Notes under the pieces: model-generated | Database searches by the model: none | What the model was told of the DNA's origin: nothing | What the model saw: only the letters and a program-made list of their open reading frames with translations | DNA from: Pseudomonadota bacterium | Lineage (GTDB): Bacteria > Myxococcota_A > UBA796 > GCA-2862545 | Assembly (NCBI GenBank): GCA_002862545.1 | Contig: PKDJ01000056.1 | Location: 1-61,572, forward strand | DNA: 61,572 nucleotides | Direction: 5' to 3' | Shown: positions 45,101 through 54,762 of the stretch, one piece after another | How positions within the stretch are numbered: position 1 is the stretch's first letter | How the letters are laid out: the number at the start of each line of letters is the position of its first letter | Translations under genes and position numbers: made by a program

Positions 45101-46158
45101 AGGTTGGAATCGTCGCGTGCGACTTCGGTGGTCCGCAGGGTGCAGAGGAGCTCGTGCCCTTCCTCACTGAGCTGCTCACGGACGTACTTCCAGGGCCGCA
45201 CGCCCTGAAGTCGTTGGTGGCGCCGCGTCTCGCGAGCGCGAGGGCCGGCAAGGTGCGCCCCGAGTATGAGGCGATCGGCTGGTCACCACTCGTCCCCACG
45301 CATCGGCGACAAATCGCAGCGCTTCGCGAGGCCCTCGGGCCCGATGGCCCGCCCATTGCCTCGGGGATGATGTTCACGGCGCCGACGATGGACGAGGCCA
45401 TAGCCGAGCTGACTTCGCAGGGTGTCGACCGGTTCATCGCGCTGCCGATGTTTCCGCACTACAGCCTGGCGACGACCCACGCCGCCTTCTCGTTCATGTT
45501 CGATGCGCTGCGTCGCGCTGGGCTCGCAGGGCGGCAGGTGCACTGGATCCCCGGCTACCCCGAGCATCCGCGGTACCTCGATGCACTCGCCGCGACGATT
45601 CGGCAGGGCGTCGACGAGACGCCCGGTGAGGGGCCGGTCCATCTGCTCTTCACGCCGCACGGTCTCCCTCTGTCCTTCGTGCGCCGCGGTGATCCCTACC
45701 CGGATCAGGTGCGTGCGACGGTTCGTGCTGTGGTCAGGCACATGGACTGGAAGGGGCCGGTTCACGTCGGCTGGCAGAGCAAGGTCGGCCCGGTGCGGTG
45801 GCTGGAGCCTGGAACGCCAGAGGTGATCGACCGACTGGCGGCCGATGGCGCCAAGCGTCTGTGCATGGTGCCCGTGGCCTTTGCCAGCGAGCACATCGAG
45901 ACCCTCTCCGAGATCGACGGCGAGTACAGGCAGCATGCGCTCGATCGTGGCATCCCGCACTTCGGGCGAGCGCCCGCGCTGGGACTCGAGCCGGCGTACA
46001 TCGACTGCTTGGCGATGCTCGTGCGTGACGCGGTCAGGCGCTTCGGCAGCTACAGCTGCATGCGCTGTCACCTGCCCAAGGACGACGCTCACAGGCGCCA
46101 GCGACGCTGTCCGAACTGTCGCTTCACCTTCCCTGCCTTTCTTCGGGACGGTCAATGA
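45097..46158 (+). CDS. hemH: Ferrochelatase
   Basis: 353 residues. The chelatase fold is supported by GIVACDFGGPQGAEELVPFL, YEAIGWSPLVPTHRRQI, the catalytic-His segment LLFTPHGLPLSFV (about residue 185), GWQSKVGPVRWLEP and VPVAFASEHIETLSEIDGEY with the conserved Glu/Asp. It should insert Fe(II) into a porphyrin (protoporphyrin or coproporphyrin cannot be told). The C-terminus adds CMRC...CPNC (x13 between pairs), a zinc-ribbon-like or Fe-S-binding element. Translation is coupled to the acyl-CoA synthetase. Confidence 0.93.
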
Positions 46159-46197
46159 TGTTGCCGAGCGGGCACGAGTACGAATACCCGCGCCGCC

Positions 46198-47346
46198 ATG
46201 TCAGTTCGCCTAGCCCGACCGCGGGACTTCACTGAAGCCATCGCCGAGATCGACTCGGCCCCTCACGTGGGGGTCGACACGGAGTTTCATGCGGAGGGGC
46301 GGTGGATTCCGCAGCTCTTCCTGCTCCAGGTGCACGTGCCCGGCGGCACGACCTGGCTGTTCGATCCCCTCGTAGATGGTGGTATTCGCTCCATAGGTGA
46401 CGTCCTGTGCGGGAGGCCCTGGGTCGTCCACGCGGGTCACCAAGACATGCGCATCCTGCACGCGTGGTTCGGCGGACTGCCCGAGCAGGTCTTGGACACG
46501 CAGGTCGCCGCGGGTCTTCTCTGCGAGCGCTTTCCCGAGGGGTACGCATCACTCGTGCAGCGCTACCTCGGGAGTCTCGTCGAGAAGAAGCAGCGCTTGT
46601 CCGACTGGAGCGCGCGGCCGCTGACCGAGGCACAGGTCGACTATGCGGCGGCAGACGTCCTGCTGCTCTTCGACCTGTGGGAGCGGCTCGAGTCGGACCT
46701 ACGGCAGCGGGGGCGACTGCATCTGGTGCAGGAGGCCTGCCGGGAGCGTCGAGCGTCTGCGCTGCAGACCGCAGGAGACGGCGAGGGGTGGAGAGGCCTC
46801 AACGCCGTGCCGGCTCTCGATGACGACGCACTGAAGGCTGTCCGGGCCCTGTCGCTGTGGCGTCGTCGTCTGGCGATCGACCGCGACTCCCAGGAGCGCT
46901 CTGTCATTGGCGACGGCTTGCTCGTGCAGCTCTCCAAGGCCCGCCCCGCGACTCTCGCGGAGCTGAAGGCAAACCGCCGGATGCCGAAGTCGGTCGTTCG
47001 ACGCTACGGCTCCGACATCGTGCGCGTCGTTGGTGAGGCCAGCAGTCATACGGACGTGCCGCTGGTAGCCCGGTACCGCACCGCAGAGTGGCGCACGCTC
47101 GCGTGGCTGGAGTGCTACGCGCAGGCGCTCGGCCGAGAGGGGAGCTGGGCCAGCGACCTCGTTCTGCCACGGAGGCTCATCGAGAGCCTCGCGACACGTC
47201 CCCCTCGGCGTCGGGACGAGCTGACCGAGAGGCTGGGCTGGCGGGACGAGCTGGTGGGAGATCAGCTCTGGGCCGGAATGGCAGGGGAGGTCGCCCTCGG
47301 GCTGGATGGGGACGTCCAGTTGAGAACGACGCGTCATGGTGGGTGA
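46198..47346 (+). CDS. rnd: Ribonuclease D
   Basis: 382 residues. The DEDDy exonuclease motifs are VGVDTEFHAE (about 26), VVHAGHQDMRIL (about 79) and DYAAADVLLLFDLW (about 148), with QRYLGSLVEKKQRLSDWSAR between. Two HRDC-like helical domains follow (about 205-290, e.g. ALSLWRRRLAIDRD..., and 295-375). It should trim 3-prime ends of tRNA precursors and other small RNAs. All catalytic residues are present. Confidence 0.93.
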   Translation: MSVRLARPRDFTEAIAEIDSAPHVGVDTEFHAEGRWIPQLFLLQVHVPGGTTWLFDPLVDGGIRSIGDVLCGRPWVVHAGHQDMRILHAWFGGLPEQVLDTQVAAGLLCERFPEGYASLVQRYLGSLVEKKQRLSDWSARPLTEAQVDYAAADVLLLFDLWERLESDLRQRGRLHLVQEACRERRASALQTAGDGEGWRGLNAVPALDDDALKAVRALSLWRRRLAIDRDSQERSVIGDGLLVQLSKARPATLAELKANRRMPKSVVRRYGSDIVRVVGEASSHTDVPLVARYRTAEWRTLAWLECYAQALGREGSWASDLVLPRRLIESLATRPPRRRDELTERLGWRDELVGDQLWAGMAGEVALGLDGDVQLRTTRHGG

Positions 47347-47358
47347 GGAAAATTTTCC
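47347..47358. promoter_or_regulatory. Perfect 12-bp palindrome upstream of flp
   Basis: GGAAAATTTTCC begins right after the ribonuclease D stop. It is the most AT-rich spot in this part of the window and stands in the 167-base flp upstream region, with a second palindrome CGCATGCG at 47372-47379. A regulator operator is plausible; no clear -10/-35 pair was found. Confidence 0.35.
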
Positions 47359-47513
47359 CTTTCCCTAAACGCGCATGCGTTGCTGATCGGGAGTGGAATC
47401 GCCCATGGGTGGAAAGAAAAATCTTGTCGCGAGGGATGGCGGTGTGCCATTGTCTCGCCACGGGCAACGGACCCGACGGCACACCCACTGAACAACGCGA
47501 CTTGGAGTTCCCC

Positions 47514-47696
47514 ATGCTTCGTTTCCTGAACGACGAGAATGGCGCGACCGCAATCGAGTACGGCCTCATCGCCGCGCTGATCGCCGTCGTCATCATCGGT
47601 GCCGTGTCGGCTCTGGGCACCTCGGTGTCTTCGACCTTCGACACGATCTCCGGCGCCCTCAGCAGCGCCACGTCCTCGGTTGGGACCGCCAGCTAG
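47514..47696 (+). CDS. flp: Flp/Fap-type pilin
   Basis: 60 residues from ATG 47514, TTGGAG at 47502-47507. The leader MLRFLNDENG precedes the cleavage site G-A and then ATAIEYGLIAALIAVVIIGA, the conserved Flp hydrophobic N-terminus with Glu at mature position 5. The rest is a short Ser/Thr-rich tail. It is the major subunit of the Tad pilus. A strong terminator follows, so it is made in excess over the assembly genes. Confidence 0.97.
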   Translation: MLRFLNDENGATAIEYGLIAALIAVVIIGAVSALGTSVSSTFDTISGALSSATSSVGTAS

Positions 47697-47713
47697 GCGC
47701 TCGACCGAGACAC

Positions 47714-47752
47714 AGCGGCTGGGTCCCATCGGACCCGGCCGCTTCTGGTTTT
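47714..47752 (+). terminator. Intrinsic terminator after flp
   Basis: A 13-bp stem (47714-47726 with 47731-47743, one G-U pair, loop CATC) is followed by TCTGGTTTT. It lies 17 bases after the flp stop. Partial read-through would give low-level expression of cpaB onward; otherwise a separate promoter lies in 47753-47959, where none is obvious. Confidence 0.85.
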
Positions 47753-47959
47753 GGATCGGCGGTGGGTAGGACGGGTGCCGTGCGGACGGATTTGCCACGG
47801 CGCACCTCGTGGCCGGCGAGGCCCGCGCCACGGTGATGCAAGACGCCCTCGGTGCAACCCGCAAAACGACGAGCGTTCTACCATTGGTGGCCGCGCCAGT
47901 TGCTGAACTGCGCTAAAACCGGCGGGTGGCGTGGTACGCCTACGCTGAACGGAGAGAAC

Positions 47960-48841
47960 ATGGGCAAGCGCCAGACCGGTGGTCGGATACGGGCAGCCAT
48001 CTTCCTGCTCGTCTCGCTGGCAGCTGCATTCGTAGCAAGCGTGGTCATCTACACGGTCATCACGAGCTACCAGCGCGAGCTGGTCGACGCGAAGCTTCCC
48101 GAGGAGACCGTGAAGGTGATGGTGGCCGCCAGGACGCTCCACCAAGGCCAGACGATCGGCGCCGAAGACCTGGAGATGAAGTCGCTCCCGCCTGACTTTG
48201 TCCCCGACTCGGTGTTGCGCCAGGTCGACCAGGCCATCGGCCGCGTTCCTCGCGAGCGCATTCTCCGGGGCGAGTTCATCCGCGAGGAGCGGCTGGCCGA
48301 TCCGGAGGCCGGGCTCGGGCTCAATGCGATCATCCCACGCGGAATGCGCGCTCTCTCCATCAACATCAGCAGCGGATCTGCTGTCTCCGGCTTCCTGAAC
48401 CCGGGCAACTTCTGTGACGTGCTCGTCACGCTTCCCGGCGGTGTCCAGCGGAGTCCGAGCGGCAGCGAGACCAACGTCGAACCACAGACCGTGACCCTGC
48501 TCCAGGCGGTCACCGTGCTCGCTGTCAACAACCGACTGGGTGGGGGGCAGCGCATCGCGACCGACAAGGTCAAGCCCTCCGTCACGCTCGCTGTCACACC
48601 TGAGCAAGCCGAGAAGATCACCCACGCTGTCACGCAGGGTGGAGTCACCCTCACGCTCCGCAATGACATCGATGTCACGCACGTCGAAAACAACGGTGCG
48701 CAGGTAGAAAACCTCCTCGGAGGTCGCGACGGCAGCAAGCGAATGACCATCGCTGAGTGGAAGCAGCGAATCGTCAAGCAGCAGGACGGGTCGCTGATCA
48801 TCATCAAGGGTCCGCAGGTCGAGACCGAGACGACCAAGTGA
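47960..48841 (+). CDS. cpaB: Flp pilus assembly protein CpaB/RcpC
   Basis: 293 residues from ATG 47960 with GGAGAGAA upstream. One N-terminal membrane helix (AAIFLLVSLAAAFVASVVIY) precedes the SAF-domain region: VKVMVAARTLHQGQTIGAED, then ILRGEFIREERLA and IPRGMRALSINISSGSAVSG. It ends with a Lys/Glu-rich tail. CpaB sits in the periplasm next to the secretin. First gene of the assembly block after the terminator. Confidence 0.93.
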   Translation: MGKRQTGGRIRAAIFLLVSLAAAFVASVVIYTVITSYQRELVDAKLPEETVKVMVAARTLHQGQTIGAEDLEMKSLPPDFVPDSVLRQVDQAIGRVPRERILRGEFIREERLADPEAGLGLNAIIPRGMRALSINISSGSAVSGFLNPGNFCDVLVTLPGGVQRSPSGSETNVEPQTVTLLQAVTVLAVNNRLGGGQRIATDKVKPSVTLAVTPEQAEKITHAVTQGGVTLTLRNDIDVTHVENNGAQVENLLGGRDGSKRMTIAEWKQRIVKQQDGSLIIIKGPQVETETTK

Positions 48842-48897
48842 CTCGTTCTGGTAGGCTGCCCCACCACTCCGAACACCCCGACTACCGAGGCCGCTCC

Positions 48898-50292
48898 ATG
48901 CGTAGTCCCGTGTCCCCATCATCGGCGTTCTTTGCTGCGGTCTTCGCGGCAGCGCCCCTTGTCGCGTCCGCTCAGGAAGAGCGCGCGGACTGGCTCGACA
49001 TCGAGGTCGGAAAGAGCGTCGTGCTCGAGACCCCACGTGTCCCGACCGCGATCGCGATCACCGATCCGAATGTCGTGAACGTCGAGTCTCTGGGGGAGGC
49101 CAGCAAGATTCAAGTTCAGGGCCTCGCCATCGGAACGACCGACCTGATCGTTCAGTTCGGGCCGGGCATTCCTCCCATGATCTACGAGCTCACGGTCCAC
49201 CGTGACATGTCGGACTTGATCCGCCGCATCGACGCGATCGTCGAAGGCGAGCCGCCTCGCGTCTACCCGCTCGGTGAGCGGATCGTGATTGAGGGCGATG
49301 TCGACGATCTCGACACGCTCGAGCAGGTCGCGCTCGTTGCTCGCATCTACGACGACGACTTCGTCAACCTCATGCAGGTGCGGGGTGATCACCAGGTGCA
49401 GCTCGAGGTTCTCTTCGCAGAGGTCTCGCGAACGGGCACGCGCGACCTGGGACTGAACCTCCTGTACGGAAACAGCACGCAGGCGTTCGGCCTCATCGCA
49501 CCTGGTTCTTCGCAGGCTGCGGTGCTGAACCCGGCGATCACGTCGATCTCCGCAGGTGGTGGGCCCGGCGGCATCGTGGGCCCATCGACGGGTGGCTTCC
49601 AGCTCGCCGGCTTCTCGAGCGCGATCGAGCTCTCGGGCATCTTGTCCGTGCTCGACGACTACAGCTTGGGCAAGATCCTGGCGCAGCCGACCATCGTGAG
49701 TCTCTCTGGCCAGCAGTCGGAGTTCCTCGCCGGCGGTGAGGTTCCTGTGCCGCAGGCTCAGGGCGGCGGTGGTGGCGGCGGCGCCATCATGGTCCAGTTC
49801 CGTGAGTTCGGTGTCCGAGTCGCGTTCGTGCCGACCGTCCTGGCGAACGACGTGATCGACGTGCGCATGGATCTCGAGATCAGCGAGCCTGACTACGCGA
49901 TCGGCACGCGAATCACCGGCATCGAGATCCCTGGCTTCATCTCGCGCAAGAGTCGCTCACATCTGCGGATCGAGAGCGGGATGACCTTCGCGGTGGCAGG
50001 CTTGCTCTCCGAACAGACCACGTTCTCGCGTGTCGGCGTCCCTGGCCTTGGCCGGATCCCGGTTCTGGGCATGTTCTTCCGGAAGGTCCGGCACGTCCGG
50101 TCCGAGAACGAGGTCGTCATCTATGTGACGCCTCGCTTGGTCCGTCCCCTCGCGCCCGGCGAGATCCCGGCTCCACCAGGAACCACCGAGAACAACAATC
50201 CGAGTGACTTCGAGCTGTTCCTGCTCGGAATGCACCATCGTCCTGGATCCCGTACGGCTCAGCCCACCGGCGCCGTCGGTCTGCAGCGATAG
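48898..50292 (+). CDS. cpaC: Tad secretin CpaC/RcpA
   Basis: 464 residues with a signal peptide (AAVFAAAPLVASAQ). The N-terminal pilus/BON-like part contains DIEVGKSVVLETP and TAIAITDPNVVNV. The secretin domain shows DHQVQLEVLFAEVSRTGTRD, ILAQPTIVSLSGQQSEFLAG, GEVPVPQ, GVRVAFVPTV and AVAGLLSEQTTFSRVGVPGL then IPVLGMFF. It forms the outer-membrane channel of the Tad pilus. A Pro/Asn-rich tail closes the protein. Confidence 0.95.
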   Translation: MRSPVSPSSAFFAAVFAAAPLVASAQEERADWLDIEVGKSVVLETPRVPTAIAITDPNVVNVESLGEASKIQVQGLAIGTTDLIVQFGPGIPPMIYELTVHRDMSDLIRRIDAIVEGEPPRVYPLGERIVIEGDVDDLDTLEQVALVARIYDDDFVNLMQVRGDHQVQLEVLFAEVSRTGTRDLGLNLLYGNSTQAFGLIAPGSSQAAVLNPAITSISAGGGPGGIVGPSTGGFQLAGFSSAIELSGILSVLDDYSLGKILAQPTIVSLSGQQSEFLAGGEVPVPQAQGGGGGGGAIMVQFREFGVRVAFVPTVLANDVIDVRMDLEISEPDYAIGTRITGIEIPGFISRKSRSHLRIESGMTFAVAGLLSEQTTFSRVGVPGLGRIPVLGMFFRKVRHVRSENEVVIYVTPRLVRPLAPGEIPAPPGTTENNNPSDFELFLLGMHHRPGSRTAQPTGAVGLQR

Positions 50293-50304
50293 CGGAGGAA
50301 CACG

Positions 50305-51510
50305 TTGCGCAACATCGGAAGGGCATCTGGAGCGGCAACCGTCGTCGTCGTCGGACTTGATGGCGACATGATGGGGCTGGTGAGAGAGACGCTGGCGGCG
50401 GAGGCCGTCCTGCCGAACTCATCGGTCGGCTTCGGCGATGCCATCGGCGTCGTCAAGCGGACCCGCCCCGACGTGGTGATTGTCGGCTACAGCCGCGCGA
50501 TCGATGCTTCCCTCGAGCTGGCTGAGGCGCTCAGGCGAGAGCAGATGGCGACCACGCTGGTGGCTATGGCCGACAAGTCGGACGCCGAGGCCATTCTCGC
50601 GGCGATGCGCGTCGGGTACCAGGAGTTCGTCGTCCTTCCGGATGACGCCACCCGCCTCCGTCAGGTCGTCCACGAGGCGGCCTTCGCGCCAGACGACGAA
50701 GAGGACAAGGGCCTCGTCGTCGCGGTGACGGGAGCGAAGGGTGGGGTTGGGGCGACTGTGCTCGCGACGCACTTGGCGGCGGAGCTCGCCGCCATTCACC
50801 GGGTGCTCTGCATCGATCTCGACTTCGGCATGGGTGATGTGGCATCCATGCTCGATCTGACGGTGCGTGACTCCATCGCCGAGCTGCTGCCGAGGGCGGA
50901 CCGGATCGATGAGCGAAGCCTGACGGGCTCGGTGATCGTTCACAAGTCGAAGGTCCACGTCCTCGCGACACCGGACGAGATGGAGAGCATCACCGAGGTT
51001 CGCGCCGATGACATCTTTGCGGTCATCAACGCGGCCGCGAGGGCCTACCAGTTCGTGATTATCGACTGTGGCGCCTACTATGACGAGGGTGTGAGCGTCG
51101 CGCTCTCTGTGGCGGATGCCGTCGTCCTGGTGAGTACTCCTGACGTGACCTCGGTGCGTGATGCGTTCCGCAGGATCAAGATGCTCAACACCGTGGGTGT
51201 GGAGAAGGAGCGCATTCGCCTCGTCGTTAACCGCTTCAGCCAGAATGCGTTCGTGTCGCTCGACGACATCAAGCAGAACCTCGGTATTCCCGTGGCAGCC
51301 ACCATTACAGACGACCCGCGTATCGTCGAGCAGGCGGTGAACGAGGGGCGCTTGGTTCGTGACATCAACAAGAAGGCGGATGTCGCGAGGGACATTGCCA
51401 GCCTCGTGGCTGTGCTCACGGACGACCCCGAGGACCTGGTCGAGCGGCAGAAGCAGGAAGAGCTGACGAAGTCGGGTGGGTTCTTTGCCAGCTTGTTCAA
51501 CCGGGGGTGA
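50305..51510 (+). CDS. cpaE: Pilus assembly ATPase CpaE/TadZ
   Basis: 401 residues from a TTG at 50305, supported by GGAGGAA at 50294-50300. Residues about 10-125 look like a receiver fold without the phosphorylatable Asp. The MinD/ParA-like domain starts with VAVTGAKGGVGATVLATHLA (deviant Walker A with Ala in place of the second Lys/Asn), then CIDLDFGMGDVASMLDL and FVIIDCGAYYDEG. It localises the Tad machinery. Confidence 0.93.
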   Translation: MRNIGRASGAATVVVVGLDGDMMGLVRETLAAEAVLPNSSVGFGDAIGVVKRTRPDVVIVGYSRAIDASLELAEALRREQMATTLVAMADKSDAEAILAAMRVGYQEFVVLPDDATRLRQVVHEAAFAPDDEEDKGLVVAVTGAKGGVGATVLATHLAAELAAIHRVLCIDLDFGMGDVASMLDLTVRDSIAELLPRADRIDERSLTGSVIVHKSKVHVLATPDEMESITEVRADDIFAVINAAARAYQFVIIDCGAYYDEGVSVALSVADAVVLVSTPDVTSVRDAFRRIKMLNTVGVEKERIRLVVNRFSQNAFVSLDDIKQNLGIPVAATITDDPRIVEQAVNEGRLVRDINKKADVARDIASLVAVLTDDPEDLVERQKQEELTKSGGFFASLFNRG

Positions 51511-51513
51511 TGA

Positions 51514-52869
51514 ATGGGTCGTGGAAGGCTGATCGACCGAGCTCGGGGCGCCCAGAAGGGTGGCCGTGGCCGCGGTGGCGGGTTCCCCGGTGCCCAGCCG
51601 GGTGACTTCGAGCGGGTCAAGAAGGACCTTCACAGCGAGCTGATTGAGTCCCTCGACTTCGATCAAGTCGGCAACACGCCGCGAGAGGAGCTCGCGCAGC
51701 GTCTCCGTGCAACGCTCACCGAGCGTGTAGAGGCCCGCCAGCTCCCGCTGAACCGGATGGAGCGTGAGCGGCTCGTCGAGGAGATTCTCGACGACATCCT
51801 CGGCCTAGGGCCTCTCGAGCCCCTGCTGCGCGACCCCGAGGTGTCCGACATCATGATCAACGGCCCGAAGACGGTGTTCGTCGAGCGGAAGGGCCGGGTC
51901 GTGAAGACGAACGTGATCTTCGAGAACGACAAGCACCTGATGCAGGTCATCGAGCGGATCGTCGCGGCCGTTGGTCGTCGGGTCGACGAACAGAACCCGA
52001 TGTGCGACGCGCGAATGATCGATGGCTCACGCTTCAACGCCATCATCCCGCCCCTGGCCCTCGACGGTCCATGTGTCTCCATTCGGCGGTTCGGAACCAT
52101 CCCGATCACCTCGGACGACCTCGTTGCGTTCGGGTCGTGTCCGCGGCCGGTCATGGAGGTGCTGCGTGGGGCCGTGCGCTCCCGCCTCAACATCATCATC
52201 AGCGGCGGCACGGGGTCGGGCAAGACGACGCTCCTAAACGTCTTGTCGTCGTTCATCCCCGAGGGTGAGCGCATCATCACCATCGAGGACTCCGCCGAGC
52301 TTCAGCTGCAGCAGAGCCACGTGGTCCGACTGGAGACGCGGCCCCCGAACATCGAGGGCAAGGGCGAGGTCAACCAGCGAGATCTGGTCAAGAACTGCCT
52401 ACGGATGCGGCCGGATCGTATCATCCTGGGCGAGATTCGCGGTGGTGAGGCCATCGACATGCTCACGGCCATGAACACGGGTCACGATGGCTCACTGGCC
52501 ACTGTTCACGCCAACAACAGCCGGGATGCCCTGGCCAGGTTCGAGACGATGGTGGGCATCGGCATGCCCAACATGGGTGACAAGTCCATTCGCGAGACGA
52601 TCGCTCGTGCGCTGGACATGATCATCCAGCAGGAGCGTCTGATGGATGGTAGCCGCCGCATCATGTCGGTCACCGAGGTGACGGGCATGGAGGGGCCGGT
52701 CATCACCACCCAGGACATCTTCGTCTTCGAGCAGCGGACGATCGACGAGCACGGCAAGGTCCGCGGTGCCTTCAGGGCGACGGGCATTCGTCCGCGCTTC
52801 GCGTCCAGACTGGCCTCAAACGGGATTCGCTTGGCGCCAGAGTTGTTCCGCTTCGAGATGGAGGTGTAG
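51514..52869 (+). CDS. cpaF: Tad secretion ATPase CpaF/TadA
   Basis: 451 residues, beginning 3 bases after cpaE. After a Gly/Arg-rich leader come the helix [36 protein letters not shown], Walker [14 protein letters not shown] (about 228), the Asp box [12 protein letters not shown], Walker [15 protein letters not shown] and the His box [15 protein letters not shown]. All are intact. It powers pilus assembly (and in some systems retraction). Confidence 0.97.
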   Translation: MGRGRLIDRARGAQKGGRGRGGGFPGAQPGDFERVKKDLHSELIESLDFDQVGNTPREELAQRLRATLTERVEARQLPLNRMERERLVEEILDDILGLGPLEPLLRDPEVSDIMINGPKTVFVERKGRVVKTNVIFENDKHLMQVIERIVAAVGRRVDEQNPMCDARMIDGSRFNAIIPPLALDGPCVSIRRFGTIPITSDDLVAFGSCPRPVMEVLRGAVRSRLNIIISGGTGSGKTTLLNVLSSFIPEGERIITIEDSAELQLQQSHVVRLETRPPNIEGKGEVNQRDLVKNCLRMRPDRIILGEIRGGEAIDMLTAMNTGHDGSLATVHANNSRDALARFETMVGIGMPNMGDKSIRETIARALDMIIQQERLMDGSRRIMSVTEVTGMEGPVITTQDIFVFEQRTIDEHGKVRGAFRATGIRPRFASRLASNGIRLAPELFRFEMEV

Positions 52870-52870
52870 C

Positions 52871-53824
52871 GTGCCCGAGTGGGTGGTCGTCATCGTACTC
52901 GCGGTCGTCTTCACCTCGGTGATCTCGGTCAGCCAGGGTCTGTACTGGGCGTATGTGGCCAGGCAGGAGCGTCAGCAGCAAGAGCTGGTCCGGCGACTGG
53001 GAGGCCAAGGCACGGGGGAGATCGTCCAGGAGAGTCTGTTCATCCAAGAGGATGACGACGCCGCTGCAGTGGCGCTCGGCAACGCCGGTGACACGCTCCG
53101 CAAGCAGCTGATGATGGCGGATTCTGGGCTGTCGGTCAGTGCGTTCTTCCTGCGCTGTGGCGCGCTTGGTGCGGTTGGAATGGTCCTCGGTGGCCTGGCC
53201 ATCGGTCTGCCCGGCATGTTCGTCGGGCTCGGTCTGTCCTACCTTCCCTGGGCCGTGATCAAGCGGCAGGCGACCTCCCGGGGCAACGCCATTGTTCAGC
53301 AGCTTCCTGACTCGCTCGAGCTCATGTCTCGCTCTCTACAGGCGGGACTCGGTCTCAACGACGCGTTCCGCCTCGTCGCAGAAGAGATGCCGATGCCTAT
53401 CGCAGCCGAGTTTGGTCGGGTGTTCGAGGAGGTACGCTTCGGGCGCGACTACCGCGAGGCCTTCCAGAACATGCTGGACCGGAACCCGGATGTCTTCGAC
53501 CTCCGCTTGATGGTGTCATCGGTGCTGCTGCAGCGGGAGACCGGTGGCAACCTGATCGAGATCCTGGAGAACATCGCAGAGACCATCCGCGGGCGCTTCG
53601 TGTTTCACGCGAAGGTCAAGGCCATGACGGCAGAGGCTCGCATCTCGGCCGTCATCCTGGGTGGCCTGCCCCTGGGTGTCATCGCGCTCCTCGGCGTGAT
53701 GAACCCGACCTACCTCGAGCCACTGGTGAACGACTGGAAGGGCAACCTTCTGCTGGCCATTTGCGCCACGATGTACGTCAGTGGCGTCCTCATCATGCGT
53801 GACCTCTCCAAGGTCGAGGTGTGA
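52871..53824 (+). CDS. tadB: Tad inner-membrane platform protein TadB
   Basis: 317 residues from GTG 52871, one base after the cpaF stop. One N-terminal helix, a pair near residues 95-130, and two near the C-terminus flank a GspF-like domain: QQLPDSLELMSRSLQAGLGL, VFEEVRFGRDYREAFQNML and LVSSVLLQRETGGNLIEILE-like core. It forms the platform with TadC. Confidence 0.95.
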   Translation: MPEWVVVIVLAVVFTSVISVSQGLYWAYVARQERQQQELVRRLGGQGTGEIVQESLFIQEDDDAAAVALGNAGDTLRKQLMMADSGLSVSAFFLRCGALGAVGMVLGGLAIGLPGMFVGLGLSYLPWAVIKRQATSRGNAIVQQLPDSLELMSRSLQAGLGLNDAFRLVAEEMPMPIAAEFGRVFEEVRFGRDYREAFQNMLDRNPDVFDLRLMVSSVLLQRETGGNLIEILENIAETIRGRFVFHAKVKAMTAEARISAVILGGLPLGVIALLGVMNPTYLEPLVNDWKGNLLLAICATMYVSGVLIMRDLSKVEV

Positions 53825-53828
53825 TCCC

Positions 53829-54761
53829 ATGAGCCCCACCTTGCTACTCGTCAGCGTCATCGCGCTGCTAGCCGTTGTGGTCGTTGGCGCGGCGATGTAC
53901 GGCGTCAACACCCTGATGAACCCCACGCGTACGGCCCAAGATCGTCTAAGGGATCTGCGGGAGAAGGATCAGGCGGACGATGGGTTCACTCTCGGCGGAG
54001 AGGAGCCGGAGGGGCAGGTCGAGCAGATCGCAGAGCGACTCGGGCGTCTGGCACAGCCGGCTTCCGAGGAAGACATCGACCGGATGCGGCACTCCCTGCA
54101 GCACGCAGGGTACCGCAACCGGCATGCGCTCGAGGTCTTCAACGGCGTTCGGGTGACGGCGGCTCTGGTGCTGCCACTCTTCGTCATTCCCATCGCATCC
54201 GGCATGTCTCTGACCACGCTCGCCGGCGCGGTCGTGTTCGCGGCAGCCACTGGCTACTACCTGCCGTACCTCATCCTGCAGAACAACGTCGAGAAGCGCC
54301 AGAAGATGCTGCTCTCGGCGTTTCCGGACAGCCTCGATCTCCTCGTCTCGTCCGTCGAGGCTGGGCTGGGTCTCGACGCGGCGTTCCGCCGTGTTGCAGC
54401 CGAGATGGAGGCTGCGGCGCCATCGCTCGCGCGCGAGTTTCAGATGGTCAACCACGAGATCTCCGCGGGTATCAACCGGGTTGACGCGCTGCGGCACCTC
54501 GAGACGCGCACGGGCCTCGAAGAGGTTCGCTCGTTGGTCAACATGCTCGCGCAGTCAGAGCGGTTCGGTACGTCGGTGGCGAAGTCCCTACGAATTCATG
54601 CCAAGGTCGTGCGGCAGAAGCGGATGTCGCGTGCCGAGGAGGAGGCCGCCAAGGTCTCGCCGAAGCTCACGGTCGTGATGATCATCTTCCTGCTGCCGGT
54701 CCTCATGTCCATCCTGATGGGCCCGGCGATGATCCGTGTCTTCAACACCTTCACGCAGTGA
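53829..54761 (+). CDS. tadC: Tad inner-membrane platform protein TadC
   Basis: 310 residues, four bases after tadB. N-terminal helix LLLVSVIALLAVVVVGAAMY, then SLQHAGYRNRHALEVFNGVR, helices near 110-150, the GspF domain (AFPDSLDLLVSSVEAGLGLD; LVNMLAQSERFGTSVAKSL; RAEEEAAKVSPKLTVVMIIF) and a final helix. Standard partner of TadB. Confidence 0.95.
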   Translation: MSPTLLLVSVIALLAVVVVGAAMYGVNTLMNPTRTAQDRLRDLREKDQADDGFTLGGEEPEGQVEQIAERLGRLAQPASEEDIDRMRHSLQHAGYRNRHALEVFNGVRVTAALVLPLFVIPIASGMSLTTLAGAVVFAAATGYYLPYLILQNNVEKRQKMLLSAFPDSLDLLVSSVEAGLGLDAAFRRVAAEMEAAAPSLAREFQMVNHEISAGINRVDALRHLETRTGLEEVRSLVNMLAQSERFGTSVAKSLRIHAKVVRQKRMSRAEEEAAKVSPKLTVVMIIFLLPVLMSILMGPAMIRVFNTFTQ

Positions 54762-54762
54762 G

